A stretch of 64,000 bases of DNA from Desulfonatronum thioautotrophicum (GTDB lineage: Bacteria > Desulfobacterota > Desulfovibrionia > Desulfovibrionales > Desulfonatronaceae): assembly GCF_000934745.1 (NCBI RefSeq), contig NZ_JYNO01000011.1:124001-188000 (forward strand). The letters run 5' to 3'. This document shows positions 52,720 through 62,168 of this stretch, piece by piece. The translations under genes and the position numbers were made by a program. How positions within the stretch are numbered: the first letter of the stretch is position 1; each line of letters starts with the position of its first letter. The notes below the pieces were generated by a model. That model was not told where the DNA came from. It saw only the letters and a program-made list of their open reading frames with translations, and searched no databases.

Positions 52720-54785
52720 CCAGGGCTCCCTCTCTTGTTCTGGACCAGGAGGTTCTGGCCGACCTGGACCGTTCTTCTCGTCTGGAATGGCTGGAAACCA
52801 ACGGCCTGGGCGGCTGGGCAGGTTCCACGGTCAGCGGGGCCCACACCCGCCGCTACCATGGTCTGCTGGTGGCCGCGACCCGTCCGCCGGGCGGCAGGAT
52901 GGTGCTGCTCTCCAGGCTGGATGAAGCCCTGATCATCGCGGACCAGCGCCACGAGTTGGAATGCAACTTCTATCCCGGGGCCGTGCACCCCCACGGATAC
53001 GCATCCCTGCAAGGCTTCACCAGGGATTTCTTCCCGCGCTTCACCTATGCCGCCGGGGGTGTTGAACTGCGCAAGACCGTCGTCGCGGTACACGGCGAGA
53101 ACACCACCCTGGTGCTCTACGAGGCCGTGGCCGCGCCCGCCCCCTTCATCCTCGAGCTGCAGCCCTTCATTGCCGGCAGGGACTACCACGCGCTGGTCAC
53201 GGCCAACGGGGCCATCCGCCAATCAGGGAATTTCCAGGAGGGTGTCTTTCGGGTCCAGCCCTATGCCGGGGTGCCGGAACTGTTTCTGAACATCCCGGGC
53301 GCGACGTTTCATCCCGATCCGCAGTGGTATTTCCGGTTCGAGTACCCGGCGGAAGGCGAGCGCGGCCTGGACCAGCACGAGGACCTGTTCACCCATGGCG
53401 TTTTCCGGTTGTGGCTGCGTGCGGGGGAGCGGATCGGAGTGATCGTCTCCACCCAGGACCCCACGGGGCGGGACGCCTTCGGATTGCAGGAGTTTGAGCA
53501 GCAGCGCCGGGAGAATCTGCTTCATGCCCTGCCGCGCAACACGCCGGTCACGGACATGCTGGCCCTGGCCGCGGACCAGTTTCTGGTCCAACGATCGGAC
53601 GGGATGCGGACCATTCTTGCCGGCTACCACTGGTTCACGGACTGGGGCCGGGACACGCTGATCTCCCTGCCCGGGATAACGTTGACCCTCGGTCGCCGGG
53701 ACGCGGCCCGGGAAATACTGGCAACATCCGCCGCGGCAGTCAGTCAAGGCATGCTGCCCAACCGGTTCAGCGAGGACAACGACCGCCCGGAGTACAACAC
53801 CGTGGATGCGGCTCTGTGGTTTTTCGTGGCCGCCTACCATTTCCATCGCCATGCCGGAACGGACCCCTCGGAGCAGGCATTTCTCCGGGATGTCCTGCTG
53901 CCAACCATGGTCGAGATCGTGGAATGGCATGAGCGGGGAACCCGGTTCGGAATCCGGGTGGACCGGGACGGATTGCTGCATGCCGGCGAACCCGGTGTGC
54001 AGCTGACCTGGATGGACGCCAAGGTCGGGGATTGGGTGGTCACGCCGCGCCAGGGCAAGGCTGTGGAGATCAATGCCTTGTGGTACAACGCCCTGTGCAT
54101 TCTGGCCCGGTTCCAGGAGTTGTTCGCGTTGCCCGCAAAGGCACTGGAGACCTGGGGCAAGGCTGAACGGGCCCGGCGGGCCTTCAACAGGCTGTTCTGG
54201 AACGCGCAGGAGCAGCGCCTGGACGATGTCGTGAACGGTGCTGACCGGGACACGGCGCTGCGCCCCAACCAGATTCTTGCCATTGGTCTGCCCCATGCCC
54301 TGCTGTCCAAAACGCGGGCCGAGGCAGTACTCAAGGCCGTAAAACGGGATCTGCTCACCCCGTGCGGACTGCGAACCCTGGACCCCAACGATCCGGCCTA
54401 CCGGCCGCGCTACGAGGGCGGCCCTCTGGAGCGCGACGGCGGATACCATCAGGGCACGGTCTGGCCCTGGCTGCTGGGGCCATACTGCACGGCCCTGATC
54501 CGCTTTGACGGGCATGCCGGCAGACAACAGGCCGCCCGGATCCTCGAGCATATCCGCGGCCATTTTCTGGAGGCCGGGATCGGCACGGTCTCGGAAATAT
54601 GCGACGGTCAGCCGCCACATGCTCCCCGTGGCTGCATCGCCCAGGCCTGGAGCGTGGCCGAGCTGCTGCGCGTGCTTCTGGATGAGATCGGTCCGACCGA
54701 TTTGACCGACCTGGCCAAACAAAACGGAATCCCAACCAGCAAGGAGCAATTATGGCCTACGAGCCCATCGACAACTACGCCCTGA
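52716..54785 (+). CDS. Glycogen debranching enzyme (amylo-alpha-1,6-glucosidase, GDE type)
   Basis: A 689-residue protein from ATG 52716. N-terminal GDE domain: [59 protein letters not shown]-terminal GH133-like catalytic domain: [21 protein letters not shown] (split), [41 protein letters not shown] (split) and [19 protein letters not shown]. It removes alpha-1,6 branches of glycogen or limit dextrins. Translationally coupled to the genes on both sides. Confidence 0.88.
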   Translation: MTRAPSLVLDQEVLADLDRSSRLEWLETNGLGGWAGSTVSGAHTRRYHGLLVAATRPPGGRMVLLSRLDEALIIADQRHELECNFYPGAVHPHGYASLQGFTRDFFPRFTYAAGGVELRKTVVAVHGENTTLVLYEAVAAPAPFILELQPFIAGRDYHALVTANGAIRQSGNFQEGVFRVQPYAGVPELFLNIPGATFHPDPQWYFRFEYPAEGERGLDQHEDLFTHGVFRLWLRAGERIGVIVSTQDPTGRDAFGLQEFEQQRRENLLHALPRNTPVTDMLALAADQFLVQRSDGMRTILAGYHWFTDWGRDTLISLPGITLTLGRRDAAREILATSAAAVSQGMLPNRFSEDNDRPEYNTVDAALWFFVAAYHFHRHAGTDPSEQAFLRDVLLPTMVEIVEWHERGTRFGIRVDRDGLLHAGEPGVQLTWMDAKVGDWVVTPRQGKAVEINALWYNALCILARFQELFALPAKALETWGKAERARRAFNRLFWNAQEQRLDDVVNGADRDTALRPNQILAIGLPHALLSKTRAEAVLKAVKRDLLTPCGLRTLDPNDPAYRPRYEGGPLERDGGYHQGTVWPWLLGPYCTALIRFDGHAGRQQAARILEHIRGHFLEAGIGTVSEICDGQPPHAPRGCIAQAWSVAELLRVLLDEIGPTDLTDLAKQNGIPTSKEQLWPTSPSTTTP

Positions 54786-56602
54786 TCGGGAACATGCGCA
54801 CCGCGGCCCTGGTCGGGGTCACCGGATCCATCGACTGGCTCTGCTTTCCCCATTTTGATTCACCGAGCATTTTCGCCGCCCTTCTGGACGACGAGCAGGG
54901 CGGATTTTTCCGGATCGCCCCCCGGAATGGGGACGGGGTGACCACAAAGCAGTTCTACTGGCCGGAAACCAATGTCCTGGTAACGCGGTTCTTCACCGCA
55001 AAGGGTGTTGCGGAATTGATCGACTTCATGCCCGTGGTCCATGGAGAGGGCGATGAGCGGCAACACCGGGTCGTACGCCGCCTGAACGTGGTCCGCGGGA
55101 GCATGGAGTTCCGCCTGGAATGCCAGCCGGCCTTTGATTTTGCCCGGAACCAGGGTGAGGTGGTCGTCACGGGGCGGGGGGTGATCTTCCGGGGGCCGGG
55201 GCTGCATCTGGCCCTGAGCGGTCAGCCGGCGTTCACCGCGCTCAAGGCCGGCGACGGGCACGCCGCGCCCGGGGCGGCCAGCGCCTTCCAACTTCAGGAA
55301 AACGAGAGCATGACTTTTGTTCTGCACCAGATCCCGGAGGATGCCGGGTGCAGCCCGGTGGTTCCGGACCAGGAGGCCGAGGAGCTGTTCCGGGCCACGG
55401 TCAACTATTGGCGAGGCTGGCTGCGGCGCTGCACCTACACCGGACGTTGGCGGGAAATGGTTCAGCGATCCGCGCTGACCCTGAAGTTGCTGACCTTCGA
55501 GCCCACCGGGGCCATCGTGGCCGCGCCCACCACCGGACTCCCCGAGGGGGTCGGCGGTGAGCGGAACTGGGATTACCGCTATACCTGGATCCGGGATGCG
55601 GCCTTCACCCTCTATGCCCTGCAACGCATCGGTTTCACCGAAGAGGCTGGCTGCTTCATGCGCTGGATCGAGGCCAGGACCCATGAACTCAATCCCGACG
55701 GCTCCCTGCAGATCATGTACGGCATCCATGGCGAGCATGATCTGACGGAATACACCCTGGATCATCTCAAGGGCTACCGGAATTCCCGGCCGGTCCGGGT
55801 GGGCAACGGTGCCTTTGGTCAGCTCCAGCTGGATATCTACGGCGAACTGATGGACTCGGTGTACCTCTACAATAAGCACGGCGCGCAGATTTCCTATGAT
55901 TTCTGGGTGCAACTGCGCAAGCTGATCAACTGGGTGGTGGACAACTGGCAGCGCGAGGACGAGGGCATCTGGGAGACGCGTGGCGGCCGCCGCCATTTCA
56001 CCTATTCCAAGCTGATGTGCTGGGTGGCCCTGGACCGGGGACTGCGACTGGCGGACAAGCGCTCGTTCCCGGCGGATCGGGATCGCTGGCTTGCGTCGCG
56101 GGATGCCGTCTACGAGGAGATCATGGCCCGGGGCTGGAACCCGGAACGCGGAGCCTTTGTGCAGTCCTACGACAGCGACGCCCTGGATGCGTCCAATCTG
56201 CTCATGCCGTTGACGTTCTTCGTCGCTCCTTCGGACAAGCGGATGCTCGCCACGCTGGATGAAACCCTGAAACCGCCCCAGGAAGGCGGTCTGGTCTCCA
56301 ACAGCCTGACCTACCGCTACAACGTGCGTACCACCGCGGACGGGCTGACCGGCGAGGAGGGAACCTTCAACATCTGCAGCTTCTGGATGGTGGAAGCCCT
56401 GACACGAGCCGGACGCACGGATCCGAAGCGCCTGGATGAGGCCCGGCTGATGTTCGAACGGATGCTTGGCTATGCCAACCATGTTGGGCTCTATTCCGAG
56501 GAGGCCGGGCCCTGCGGCGAGGCTCTGGGCAACTTTCCCCAGGCCTTCACCCACCTGGCCCTGATCAGCGCGGCCGTGAACCTGGACCGGGAACTGGGCT
56601 GA
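54752..56602 (+). CDS. Glycoside hydrolase family 15 protein
   Basis: A 616-residue protein. Start ATG 54752 has AAGGAG upstream and overlaps the debranching gene by 34 bases. Short N-terminal beta domain ([43 protein letters not shown]), then the (alpha/alpha)6 domain with [55 protein letters not shown] (catalytic Glu region) and [23 protein letters not shown]. Bacterial GH15 proteins of this type are glucoamylases or trehalases. It completes a glucan or trehalose breakdown set. Confidence 0.88.
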   Translation: MAYEPIDNYALIGNMRTAALVGVTGSIDWLCFPHFDSPSIFAALLDDEQGGFFRIAPRNGDGVTTKQFYWPETNVLVTRFFTAKGVAELIDFMPVVHGEGDERQHRVVRRLNVVRGSMEFRLECQPAFDFARNQGEVVVTGRGVIFRGPGLHLALSGQPAFTALKAGDGHAAPGAASAFQLQENESMTFVLHQIPEDAGCSPVVPDQEAEELFRATVNYWRGWLRRCTYTGRWREMVQRSALTLKLLTFEPTGAIVAAPTTGLPEGVGGERNWDYRYTWIRDAAFTLYALQRIGFTEEAGCFMRWIEARTHELNPDGSLQIMYGIHGEHDLTEYTLDHLKGYRNSRPVRVGNGAFGQLQLDIYGELMDSVYLYNKHGAQISYDFWVQLRKLINWVVDNWQREDEGIWETRGGRRHFTYSKLMCWVALDRGLRLADKRSFPADRDRWLASRDAVYEEIMARGWNPERGAFVQSYDSDALDASNLLMPLTFFVAPSDKRMLATLDETLKPPQEGGLVSNSLTYRYNVRTTADGLTGEEGTFNICSFWMVEALTRAGRTDPKRLDEARLMFERMLGYANHVGLYSEEAGPCGEALGNFPQAFTHLALISAAVNLDRELG

Positions 56603-56627
56603 ACAGCAGGCCCCGAAAGGAATCCCA

Positions 56628-57455
56628 ATGCACATGCAGACCAAGGCCTACGCCTCGGAATTTCTCGGTACCGGTCTGATGCTTGGTTTCGGCCTTTTGG
56701 CCGTGGCCATGTTCTGGAGCGCATCGTCCCCCCTGGCTGATCTCGCCATCAACCCCGGACTGCGGAGGTTGATGACCGGATTCTGCTTTGCCGGCGGGGC
56801 TACGCTGCTCATCTACTCGCCCCTGGGTCAGATCAGCGGGGGGCACCTGAATCCATCCGTGACCCTGGCCTTTCTGGCCCTGAAAAAGATCAGTCTCCGG
56901 GACAGTTTCGGTTACATCCTGGCCCAGTTCGCCGGGGCGGTGACCGGAGTGGGGCTGCTTTTCGGGGTGCTGTTCGGCCTTCTGGGCTGGAGCGACGGCG
57001 TTGCCGCCGGGGCAACACGGCCCGGGTCCGGTTATGCGCTGCCATTGGTGTTTCTCGCGGAAATTGTGATCACCTTTCTGCTGATGTTCAGCATCCTGCT
57101 GGTTTCCAACAAACGGAGCATTGCCAAATTCACCCCGGCCGTGGCCGGGACCCTGGTCATGCTCATGGTCTGGATCGAGTCTCCGATTTCCGGCACCAGC
57201 CTGAATGCGGCCCGCAGTTTTGCCCCGGCCCTGTATTCCGGGATCTGGGAGCACCATTGGATCTACTGGGCGGCGCCGATCATGGGCGCGCAAATCGCGG
57301 CCCTGGCGTATCGCTTCCTGCCCGGCCTGGGCCCGGTATTGTGCTGTAAATTGTACCACACCGACCGCTATCACTGCCACCATGCCGCCTGCCGACACTC
57401 CAGGCAGGCTCAAAACAGGCATGCAATCAAACCCCCAAAGGTGATGGTGCGTTGA
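56628..57455 (+). CDS. MIP (aquaporin/glycerol facilitator) family channel
   Basis: A 275-residue protein with six membrane helices. The two pore loops deviate from NPA: QISGGHLNPSVTLAF (NPS) and ISGTSLNAARSFAPAL (NAA). An unusual Cys/His-rich C-terminal tail (YHTDRYHCHHAACRHSRQ) follows the last helix. It may pass water, glycerol or other small polyols. It is the only membrane protein in the sugar cluster and is separated by 25 bases from the GH15 gene. Confidence 0.82.
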   Translation: MHMQTKAYASEFLGTGLMLGFGLLAVAMFWSASSPLADLAINPGLRRLMTGFCFAGGATLLIYSPLGQISGGHLNPSVTLAFLALKKISLRDSFGYILAQFAGAVTGVGLLFGVLFGLLGWSDGVAAGATRPGSGYALPLVFLAEIVITFLLMFSILLVSNKRSIAKFTPAVAGTLVMLMVWIESPISGTSLNAARSFAPALYSGIWEHHWIYWAAPIMGAQIAALAYRFLPGLGPVLCCKLYHTDRYHCHHAACRHSRQAQNRHAIKPPKVMVR

Positions 57456-57616
57456 TCGTTTCCAGGGGAATGTCATCAAGGTTATAGTTTGGCTTTTGCC
57501 AACAGGTATCCTGAAACCACTCAGTGGGGGGGCGGCATGTGAACGGTTTCGGGCGGCAGCGCTTTCGTCGTTGTTCCACGGAGCAATCGTGAAGTCTGAT
57601 GAAACCTGGGGGGACC

Positions 57617-58414
57617 ATGATCCGAGCCATCTGTTTTGATCTTGACGGGACGCTTGTCCAGACCGAGCTCTTGAAAGCCCGCTCCTATGCCGAGGCCGCG
57701 AAAACATTGCAGCCGGAGTGTTGCGGTACGCAGGGGCGGGAAGTCATTGAAGCATACAAAGCCATGCTCGGCGGTTCCCGCAGCGAAATGGCCAAGTATC
57801 TGCTGCGACAGTTCGGGCTGGAAGAGGCTGCAGCCGCGAAAATGCGCATGTACGAAGTGTCAACACCGTGGCAGGCCTTTGTTCAGGAGCGCTTGAGGCA
57901 CTACGACAAGCTGCTGGCCGAACCCAATGTGCTGCGCAACCATCTGTGCATGAACAATTTTCGTTTGCTGCTCTGGGCCAGGGAACATGGTTTCCTGACC
58001 GCCCTGGCAACCATGTCCCGCTGTGCCCAGGCCAACACGGTCTTGCGCCTTCTGCACTTCGAGGAACATTTCCACTTTATCGCCACCAGGGACGACGTCG
58101 TCCTGGGCAAACCAAACCAGGAGATCTACGCCCTGGTTGCTCGAGAACTGGATGTTGCTCCTTCAGGGTGCCTGGTCATCGAGGACTCGGCCACCGGCGT
58201 TCTGTCCGCGCTCCGCGCCGGCATGGGCTGTATCGCGGTGACCAGCGAACTGACCCATGAAGCGGTCGTGGACTGCGGCCTGCTGGAACCGCGCTGGATT
58301 GTCGAGAATCCGAGCAAGCTGCAAGCCACGGTGGAACGGTATGTGGCCGAACTCGGCGAGGCAGACGCAGGACTGGAACTGGTCCAGCGATCTTATCCTT
58401 TGGAATCGGCGTGA
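57617..58414 (+). CDS. HAD hydrolase (beta-phosphoglucomutase/phosphatase-like)
   Basis: About 265 residues from ATG 57617 preceded by a GGGGG stretch; ATG 57599 is in frame but weak. HAD motifs: CFDLDGTLVQ (nucleophile and acid Asp), ALATMS (motif II), GKPNQEIY (motif III Lys) and VIEDSATGVLSALRAGM (motif IV). A helical cap (LRQFGLEEAAAAKMRM) places it in subfamily I. It probably dephosphorylates a sugar phosphate; it lies between the glycan genes and rpiB. Confidence 0.8.
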   Translation: MIRAICFDLDGTLVQTELLKARSYAEAAKTLQPECCGTQGREVIEAYKAMLGGSRSEMAKYLLRQFGLEEAAAAKMRMYEVSTPWQAFVQERLRHYDKLLAEPNVLRNHLCMNNFRLLLWAREHGFLTALATMSRCAQANTVLRLLHFEEHFHFIATRDDVVLGKPNQEIYALVARELDVAPSGCLVIEDSATGVLSALRAGMGCIAVTSELTHEAVVDCGLLEPRWIVENPSKLQATVERYVAELGEADAGLELVQRSYPLESA

Positions 58415-58499
58415 GCATCGCCCCTCTTCGCTGGAACATGCCTGTGTTGGTCGCAGGGGGGCAATCTGTCTGGGGCAAGACAAGGAAGGGGAGACCGCG

Positions 58500-59009
58500 G
58501 TGAATGATGAACAGAAACGTATTATCTGCATTGGCTCGGACCATGCCGGTTTGACCATGAAAGGTCAGATCACGAAATATCTGCAAGGCATGCACTGGGA
58601 AGTTTTGGATGTAGGGACCCATAGGGCCTCTGCGGTGGATTACCCGGATATTGCTGGGGATGTAGCGGCGGCCGTTGTGGACAAAACGGCGCAGCGGGCA
58701 ATCCTGATCTGTGGCAGCGGGGTTGGTGCATCAATTGCTGCAAATAAAATCAAGGGAATACGGGCTGGTTTGTGTCATGACACCTATTCCGCGCACCAGG
58801 GCGTAGAGCACGACGACATGAATGTGCTCTGCCTGGGGGCGCGTGTTGTTGGCATGGAATTGGCCAAGGAACTGGTAAGAGCTTTTCTTTCCGCAGTATT
58901 CTCGGGCGAAGAGCGTCATGTCCGGCGGCTGGAGAAGATTGGCCGACTGGAGTTGGATGGAAGAGACCCGAACAATACTGTGGGCCGACCGGGGCGAGTC
59001 ACTTCGTGA
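58500..59009 (+). CDS. rpiB: Ribose-5-phosphate isomerase B
   Basis: About 169 residues from GTG 58500 with GGGGA upstream. ICIGSDHAGLTMK, LDVGTHRASAVDYPDIA, ICGSGVGASIAANKIKGIRAGLCHD and HDDMNVLCLGARVVG are RpiB hallmarks. It interconverts ribose and ribulose 5-phosphate. The C-terminus (DGRDPNNTVGRPGRVTS) is not typical and overlaps, in another frame, the start of a gnd remnant, so the gene end was probably remodelled by the deletion that destroyed gnd. Confidence 0.9.
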   Translation: MNDEQKRIICIGSDHAGLTMKGQITKYLQGMHWEVLDVGTHRASAVDYPDIAGDVAAAVVDKTAQRAILICGSGVGASIAANKIKGIRAGLCHDTYSAHQGVEHDDMNVLCLGARVVGMELAKELVRAFLSAVFSGEERHVRRLEKIGRLELDGRDPNNTVGRPGRVTS

Positions 59010-59310
59010 AGATGATTCACAATGGGATCGAGTATGGAATGATGCAGGCCTATGCCGAGGGATTCGGCATCCTCGAGGATTCCCCCTATGCACAACATCT
59101 GGACTACAACCGGGTCAGCCACCTCTGGAATCAGGGCAGCGTTGTCCGTTCCTGGCTCCTGGAACTTGCCGAACAAGCTTTTGCCCAGAGCCCCCGTCTC
59201 GAGGATTTACAGGGCCATGTGGAGGATTCCGGTGATCCTTACAGCAGGCCGCCGAGACGGCGTCCAGTGCACCGCTATTGACCCTAACCGATGAATTGAC
59301 GGGGTGGTGC
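58973..59310 (+). pseudogene. 6-phosphogluconate dehydrogenase (gnd) remnant
   Basis: In the +2 frame relative to rpiB: QYCGPTGASHFVKMIHNGIE, YGMMQAYAEGF, YNRVSHLWNQGSVVRSWLLE, ending in a stop at 59281 after frameshift; the frame LQQAAETASSAPLLTLTDEL continues nearby. These are middle and C-terminal blocks of Gnd (the substrate lysine K-M-I-H-N). The N-terminal NADP domain is missing and the end is broken, so it is a decayed fragment. It suggests this cluster once fed the oxidative pentose phosphate pathway. Confidence 0.7.
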
Positions 59311-59524
59311 GATGCCCAGCAGGGCCGCCGGCATGATCCAAGAAATTTGGGTGAATTGTAACCTGGCTGATGTTTTGGCTTGGTGCGCAGGAGTAGTTTA
59401 ACGGCATGGCGAGTTGAACAAAGGGTTTCCTGGCATGGACACAGGTGGGATTGTGTTTTGCTGAAGGGATTCAGGAAGCCATTGGGCCGAAGTCAACTCC
59501 GGCACGATCAACAAGGAGAGTCCG

Positions 59525-59917
59525 ATGAGCGAGATTCGATTGGCGACGATGCATCGCGGTGATTTGGTTTTCAATGGTGATCTGCTTGCGACCGAGCAGG
59601 AGCCGGAGCAGGGCGTTTCAAGCACGGTTCAAATGCAACTACAATTGTACCGCAGTGATCAAGGGGGCTATATTCTCGCGGTGGAACTGTGCGACAGACA
59701 TACCTTGCCTGCTTCCTTTTTGAATGGAGCCGTGGTTTTTGATTCCATCCAATCCATTCAGGAATTCATTGCCAGTGACGATGCCCGCGGTATTGCCGAT
59801 CTCATGGAACGACTTCTGCTTCAGGTTGTCGACCATGTTTCTCTCCCATCGAAACAACCAGCCGGGCGTGGCCACCTGAGGCCGGAAGACCGCCACGATT
59901 CGTCGTTATTCACCTGA
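59525..59917 (+). CDS. Hypothetical protein
   Basis: A 130-residue protein from ATG 59525, with AAGGAGAG upstream. MSEIRLATMHRGDLVFNGDLL and MQLQLYRSDQGGYILAVELCD suggest a beta-rich cytosolic domain; the C-terminus is helical (IADLMERLLLQVVDHV) then a polar tail. I do not recognise the family. It precedes the DUF3179 candidate selenoprotein by 67 bases on the same strand. Confidence 0.6.
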   Translation: MSEIRLATMHRGDLVFNGDLLATEQEPEQGVSSTVQMQLQLYRSDQGGYILAVELCDRHTLPASFLNGAVVFDSIQSIQEFIASDDARGIADLMERLLLQVVDHVSLPSKQPAGRGHLRPEDRHDSSLFT

Positions 59918-59984
59918 AGCGAACAACGACATCTGTCCCCGGCGCATTGACCATTCTTCAACGAAGACGACACAAGGAGGGAGC

Positions 59985-60902
59985 GTGACGCGTTCTTTGC
60001 TGATCATCATGCTGGCTCTGGGTTTGCCGGCAACGGCTTTCGGGAACTGGGACTTTTCACGGCACAGCATTCCGCCGTCGGAGATCATTTCCGGCGGCCC
60101 TCCCAGGGACGGCATTCCGGCCTTGTTCCATCCGGAGTATATTGCTCCGGAAAAGGCTGAGTTCCTGGGGGACAAGGACCAGATACTGGGCGTCGTGCTC
60201 AATGGCGTGGCCCGGGCGTATCCGCTGCGCATTCTGTCCTGGCACGAACTGGTCAACGACGATTTCGGTCCGGACCCGGTGCTGGTCAGCTGGTGACCGC
60301 TGGCCTTCGCGGGAGTGGTCTACTCCCGACGTGTCCAGGACCGGGTGCTGACTTTCGGGGTTTCCGGGATGCTCTACAAGAATAATCTGTTGATGTACGA
60401 CCACCAGACCGAATCCCTGTGGCTGCAGGTTCAGCATGCCGCGGTGACCGGGCCGATGACCGGGGCCAGCCTGGAGGTGCTCCCATCCACACTGACAACC
60501 TGGGAAACATGGCGGCAGACGCATCCGGAAACCGTCGTGCTTTCCACAAACACCGAATATGATCGCGATTACCACCGTGACCCCTATGCGGAATACTATA
60601 CCAGTCGACGAACGATTTTCGGGTTTGTCCGAGATATCCTGCAGGGGCATGAGGCCAAGGAGCTGGTCGCCGGGGTGCGTTGGGCAGGAGGCGTGAAGGC
60701 CTATCCACTGGAGGAACTGCGCCATGCCGGGGAAATTCAGGATACTCTGGGCGGAGAGGCGCTGGTGCTGCGCATCGACCCGGACACGGACACGCTGCGC
60801 GTCCTTGATGCGCAGGGAGCGGAAACCCCCGTGATCGTGACCTATTGGTTTGTTTGGAAGGATATTCACCGCGATTCCGAGCGTTATGACGCCGGGCCGT
60901 GA
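59985..60902 (+). CDS. DUF3179 family candidate selenoprotein (in-frame UGA at codon 104)
   Basis: GTG 59985, with AAGGAGG upstream, opens a signal-peptide-bearing protein (LLIIMLALGLPATAFG). The frame meets TGA at 60294-60296 and continues unbroken to TGA at 60900 (305 residues). Before: FLGDKDQILGVVLNGVARAY, LSWHELVND; after: VVYSRRVQDRVLTFGVSGML, NNLLMYDHQTESLWLQVQ, the DUF3179 hallmarks. The family has Y-C-P-L-C at this point; here it is W-U-P-L-A, so U replaces the first Cys and the second is lost. A SECIS-like hairpin with loop GGTCT follows. Exported redox or sulfur-related function is inferred; biochemistry of DUF3179 is not established. Confidence 0.85.
60297..60332 (+). promoter_or_regulatory. 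Candidate bacterial SECIS element (DUF3179 gene)
   Basis: CGGGAGT (60310-60316), loop GGTCT (60317-60321) and ACTCCCG (60322-60328) form a perfect 7-bp stem. The GGUCU loop is the same as in the E. coli fdhF SECIS apical loop. The loop starts 20 bases after the UGA, within normal distance. This is the strongest SECIS of the three found. Confidence 0.8.
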
Positions 60903-60955
60903 TTCATCGCGTAAATCGATTGCTCGTAACTGATTGTTGATAAAGTCACTATCCA

Positions 60956-61079
60956 CAGTCCGTTCAAAAATCCCAAGTGCAAGGAGCAAAAAGAGTTCAA
61001 GGTCGAAGCGTATTTATTCATACTTGAGAGTTTGAACTTTTTGCAGCGAAGCAGCAATTGGGAGTTTTTCAACGGACTG
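60956..61079 (+). repeat. MITE-like element, copy 4
   Basis: CAGTCCGTTCAAAAA (60956-60970) and TTTTTCAACGGACTG (ends 61079) are inverted repeats. Internal CCCAAGTGCAAGGAGC and GCAGCAATTGGGAG agree with copy 1. About 124 bases; lies between the DUF3179 and DUF547 genes and may carry transcription stop signals. Confidence 0.75.
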
Positions 61080-61107
61080 TTCATTGCAACGAAAAAAGGA
61101 GCATGCA

Positions 61108-61926
61108 ATGTACCTGATCAAAAGCGTGGTCATCATCGGCCTGCTCATGGCGGCCGCAACCGTATTGGCTGCACCCAAGTCGGACCTTTGGCCCCGATGG
61201 GAGGCTCATGATCCGGATGCAACCCTGCAGGTCGACCACAGTGCCTGGGATGATTTTCTGCAAAAGTACCTGGTCACGGATCATACCTCCGGCGTGCATC
61301 GTGTCCGGTATGCGGACGTCACCGACGCGGATCGGTCCTCATTGCAGGGCTATCTAAAACTGCTGGAGAACACGCCGGTTTCTGCGTTGAACCGGGCGGA
61401 GCAAATGGCGTACTGGTTTAATTTTTACAATGCCTTGACCCTCGAAGTCATTCTGGAGCACTATCCTGTTTCGAGCATCAGGCGGATCAACATTTCCCCC
61501 GGCTTTTTCTCCCGTGGCCCCTGGGACGCTCCATTGGTGGAGGTCGAGGGGCAATCCCTGACCCTGAACGACATCGAACACCGCATCCTGCGTCCGATCT
61601 GGAATGATCCGCGCATCCACTACGGCGTGAACTGCGCCAGCATTGGCTGTCCGAATCTGCAACCGCATCCGTTCACCGCCGAGAATCTCGAATCCATGCT
61701 GGAGGCGGCAGCCCGGGAATTCATCAATCATCCCAGAGGGGTCGACCCAGAGGGGCGACGACTGGGCCTTTCCTCGATTTATGACTGGTTTTCAGAGGAT
61801 TTCGGGGAAAGCGACCAGGAGATCCTGGAGCATATCGCCGGATATGCCGAGCCGCCCCTGGCCGCAACGCTGCGCAATTACAGCGGTCGGATTTCCTACG
61901 ATTACAATTGGGATCTCAATGAATGA
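61108..61926 (+). CDS. DUF547 domain protein (exported)
   Basis: A 272-residue protein from ATG 61108 with GGAG 6 bases upstream. Signal peptide LIKSVVIIGLLMAAATVLAA. DUF547 blocks: LNRAEQMAYWFNFYNALTLEVILEHYPV (split), GPWDAPLVEVEGQSLTLNDIEHRILR (split), IHYGVNCASIGCPNLQPHPF with conserved Cys residues, and FINHPRG. Widespread periplasmic family of unknown function. It follows the DUF3179 candidate selenoprotein beyond a repeat. Confidence 0.82.
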   Translation: MYLIKSVVIIGLLMAAATVLAAPKSDLWPRWEAHDPDATLQVDHSAWDDFLQKYLVTDHTSGVHRVRYADVTDADRSSLQGYLKLLENTPVSALNRAEQMAYWFNFYNALTLEVILEHYPVSSIRRINISPGFFSRGPWDAPLVEVEGQSLTLNDIEHRILRPIWNDPRIHYGVNCASIGCPNLQPHPFTAENLESMLEAAAREFINHPRGVDPEGRRLGLSSIYDWFSEDFGESDQEILEHIAGYAEPPLAATLRNYSGRISYDYNWDLNE

Positions 61927-62168
61927 GCCAATTGGTGCACACGGTCAACCATCCAGGAGGGGGCAGTGTCACGGAAATGCGGGGGCCGCCCGCATCCGGG
62001 ATGTCCATTCCGGTGGCTGATCACTGCTATGCCTGCTGCATTGCCGGCACCGGGTTCACCTGAGGGGGGAGCATCGCGTTCCCGTTCAGGGCGTGGCTGC
62101 GTGGTTGGTGCGGTTGGCGATCGTGTGCGATAATTGTTTCTTCTCTTTATAATAAAGGTCGGTGCGAC

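Noticed and set aside
58973-59281. Independent 91-residue gene after rpiB
   Set aside because: The translation is a piece of Gnd lacking its NADP domain and with a frameshifted end, so it is a remnant rather than a gene.
61923-62063. Short frame after the DUF547 gene ending with CYACCIAGTGFT and a TGA, in frame with the flavoprotein
   Set aside because: Although it has Cys residues and a TGA, it has no family match and no convincing SECIS stem; frame agreement with the next gene looks accidental.
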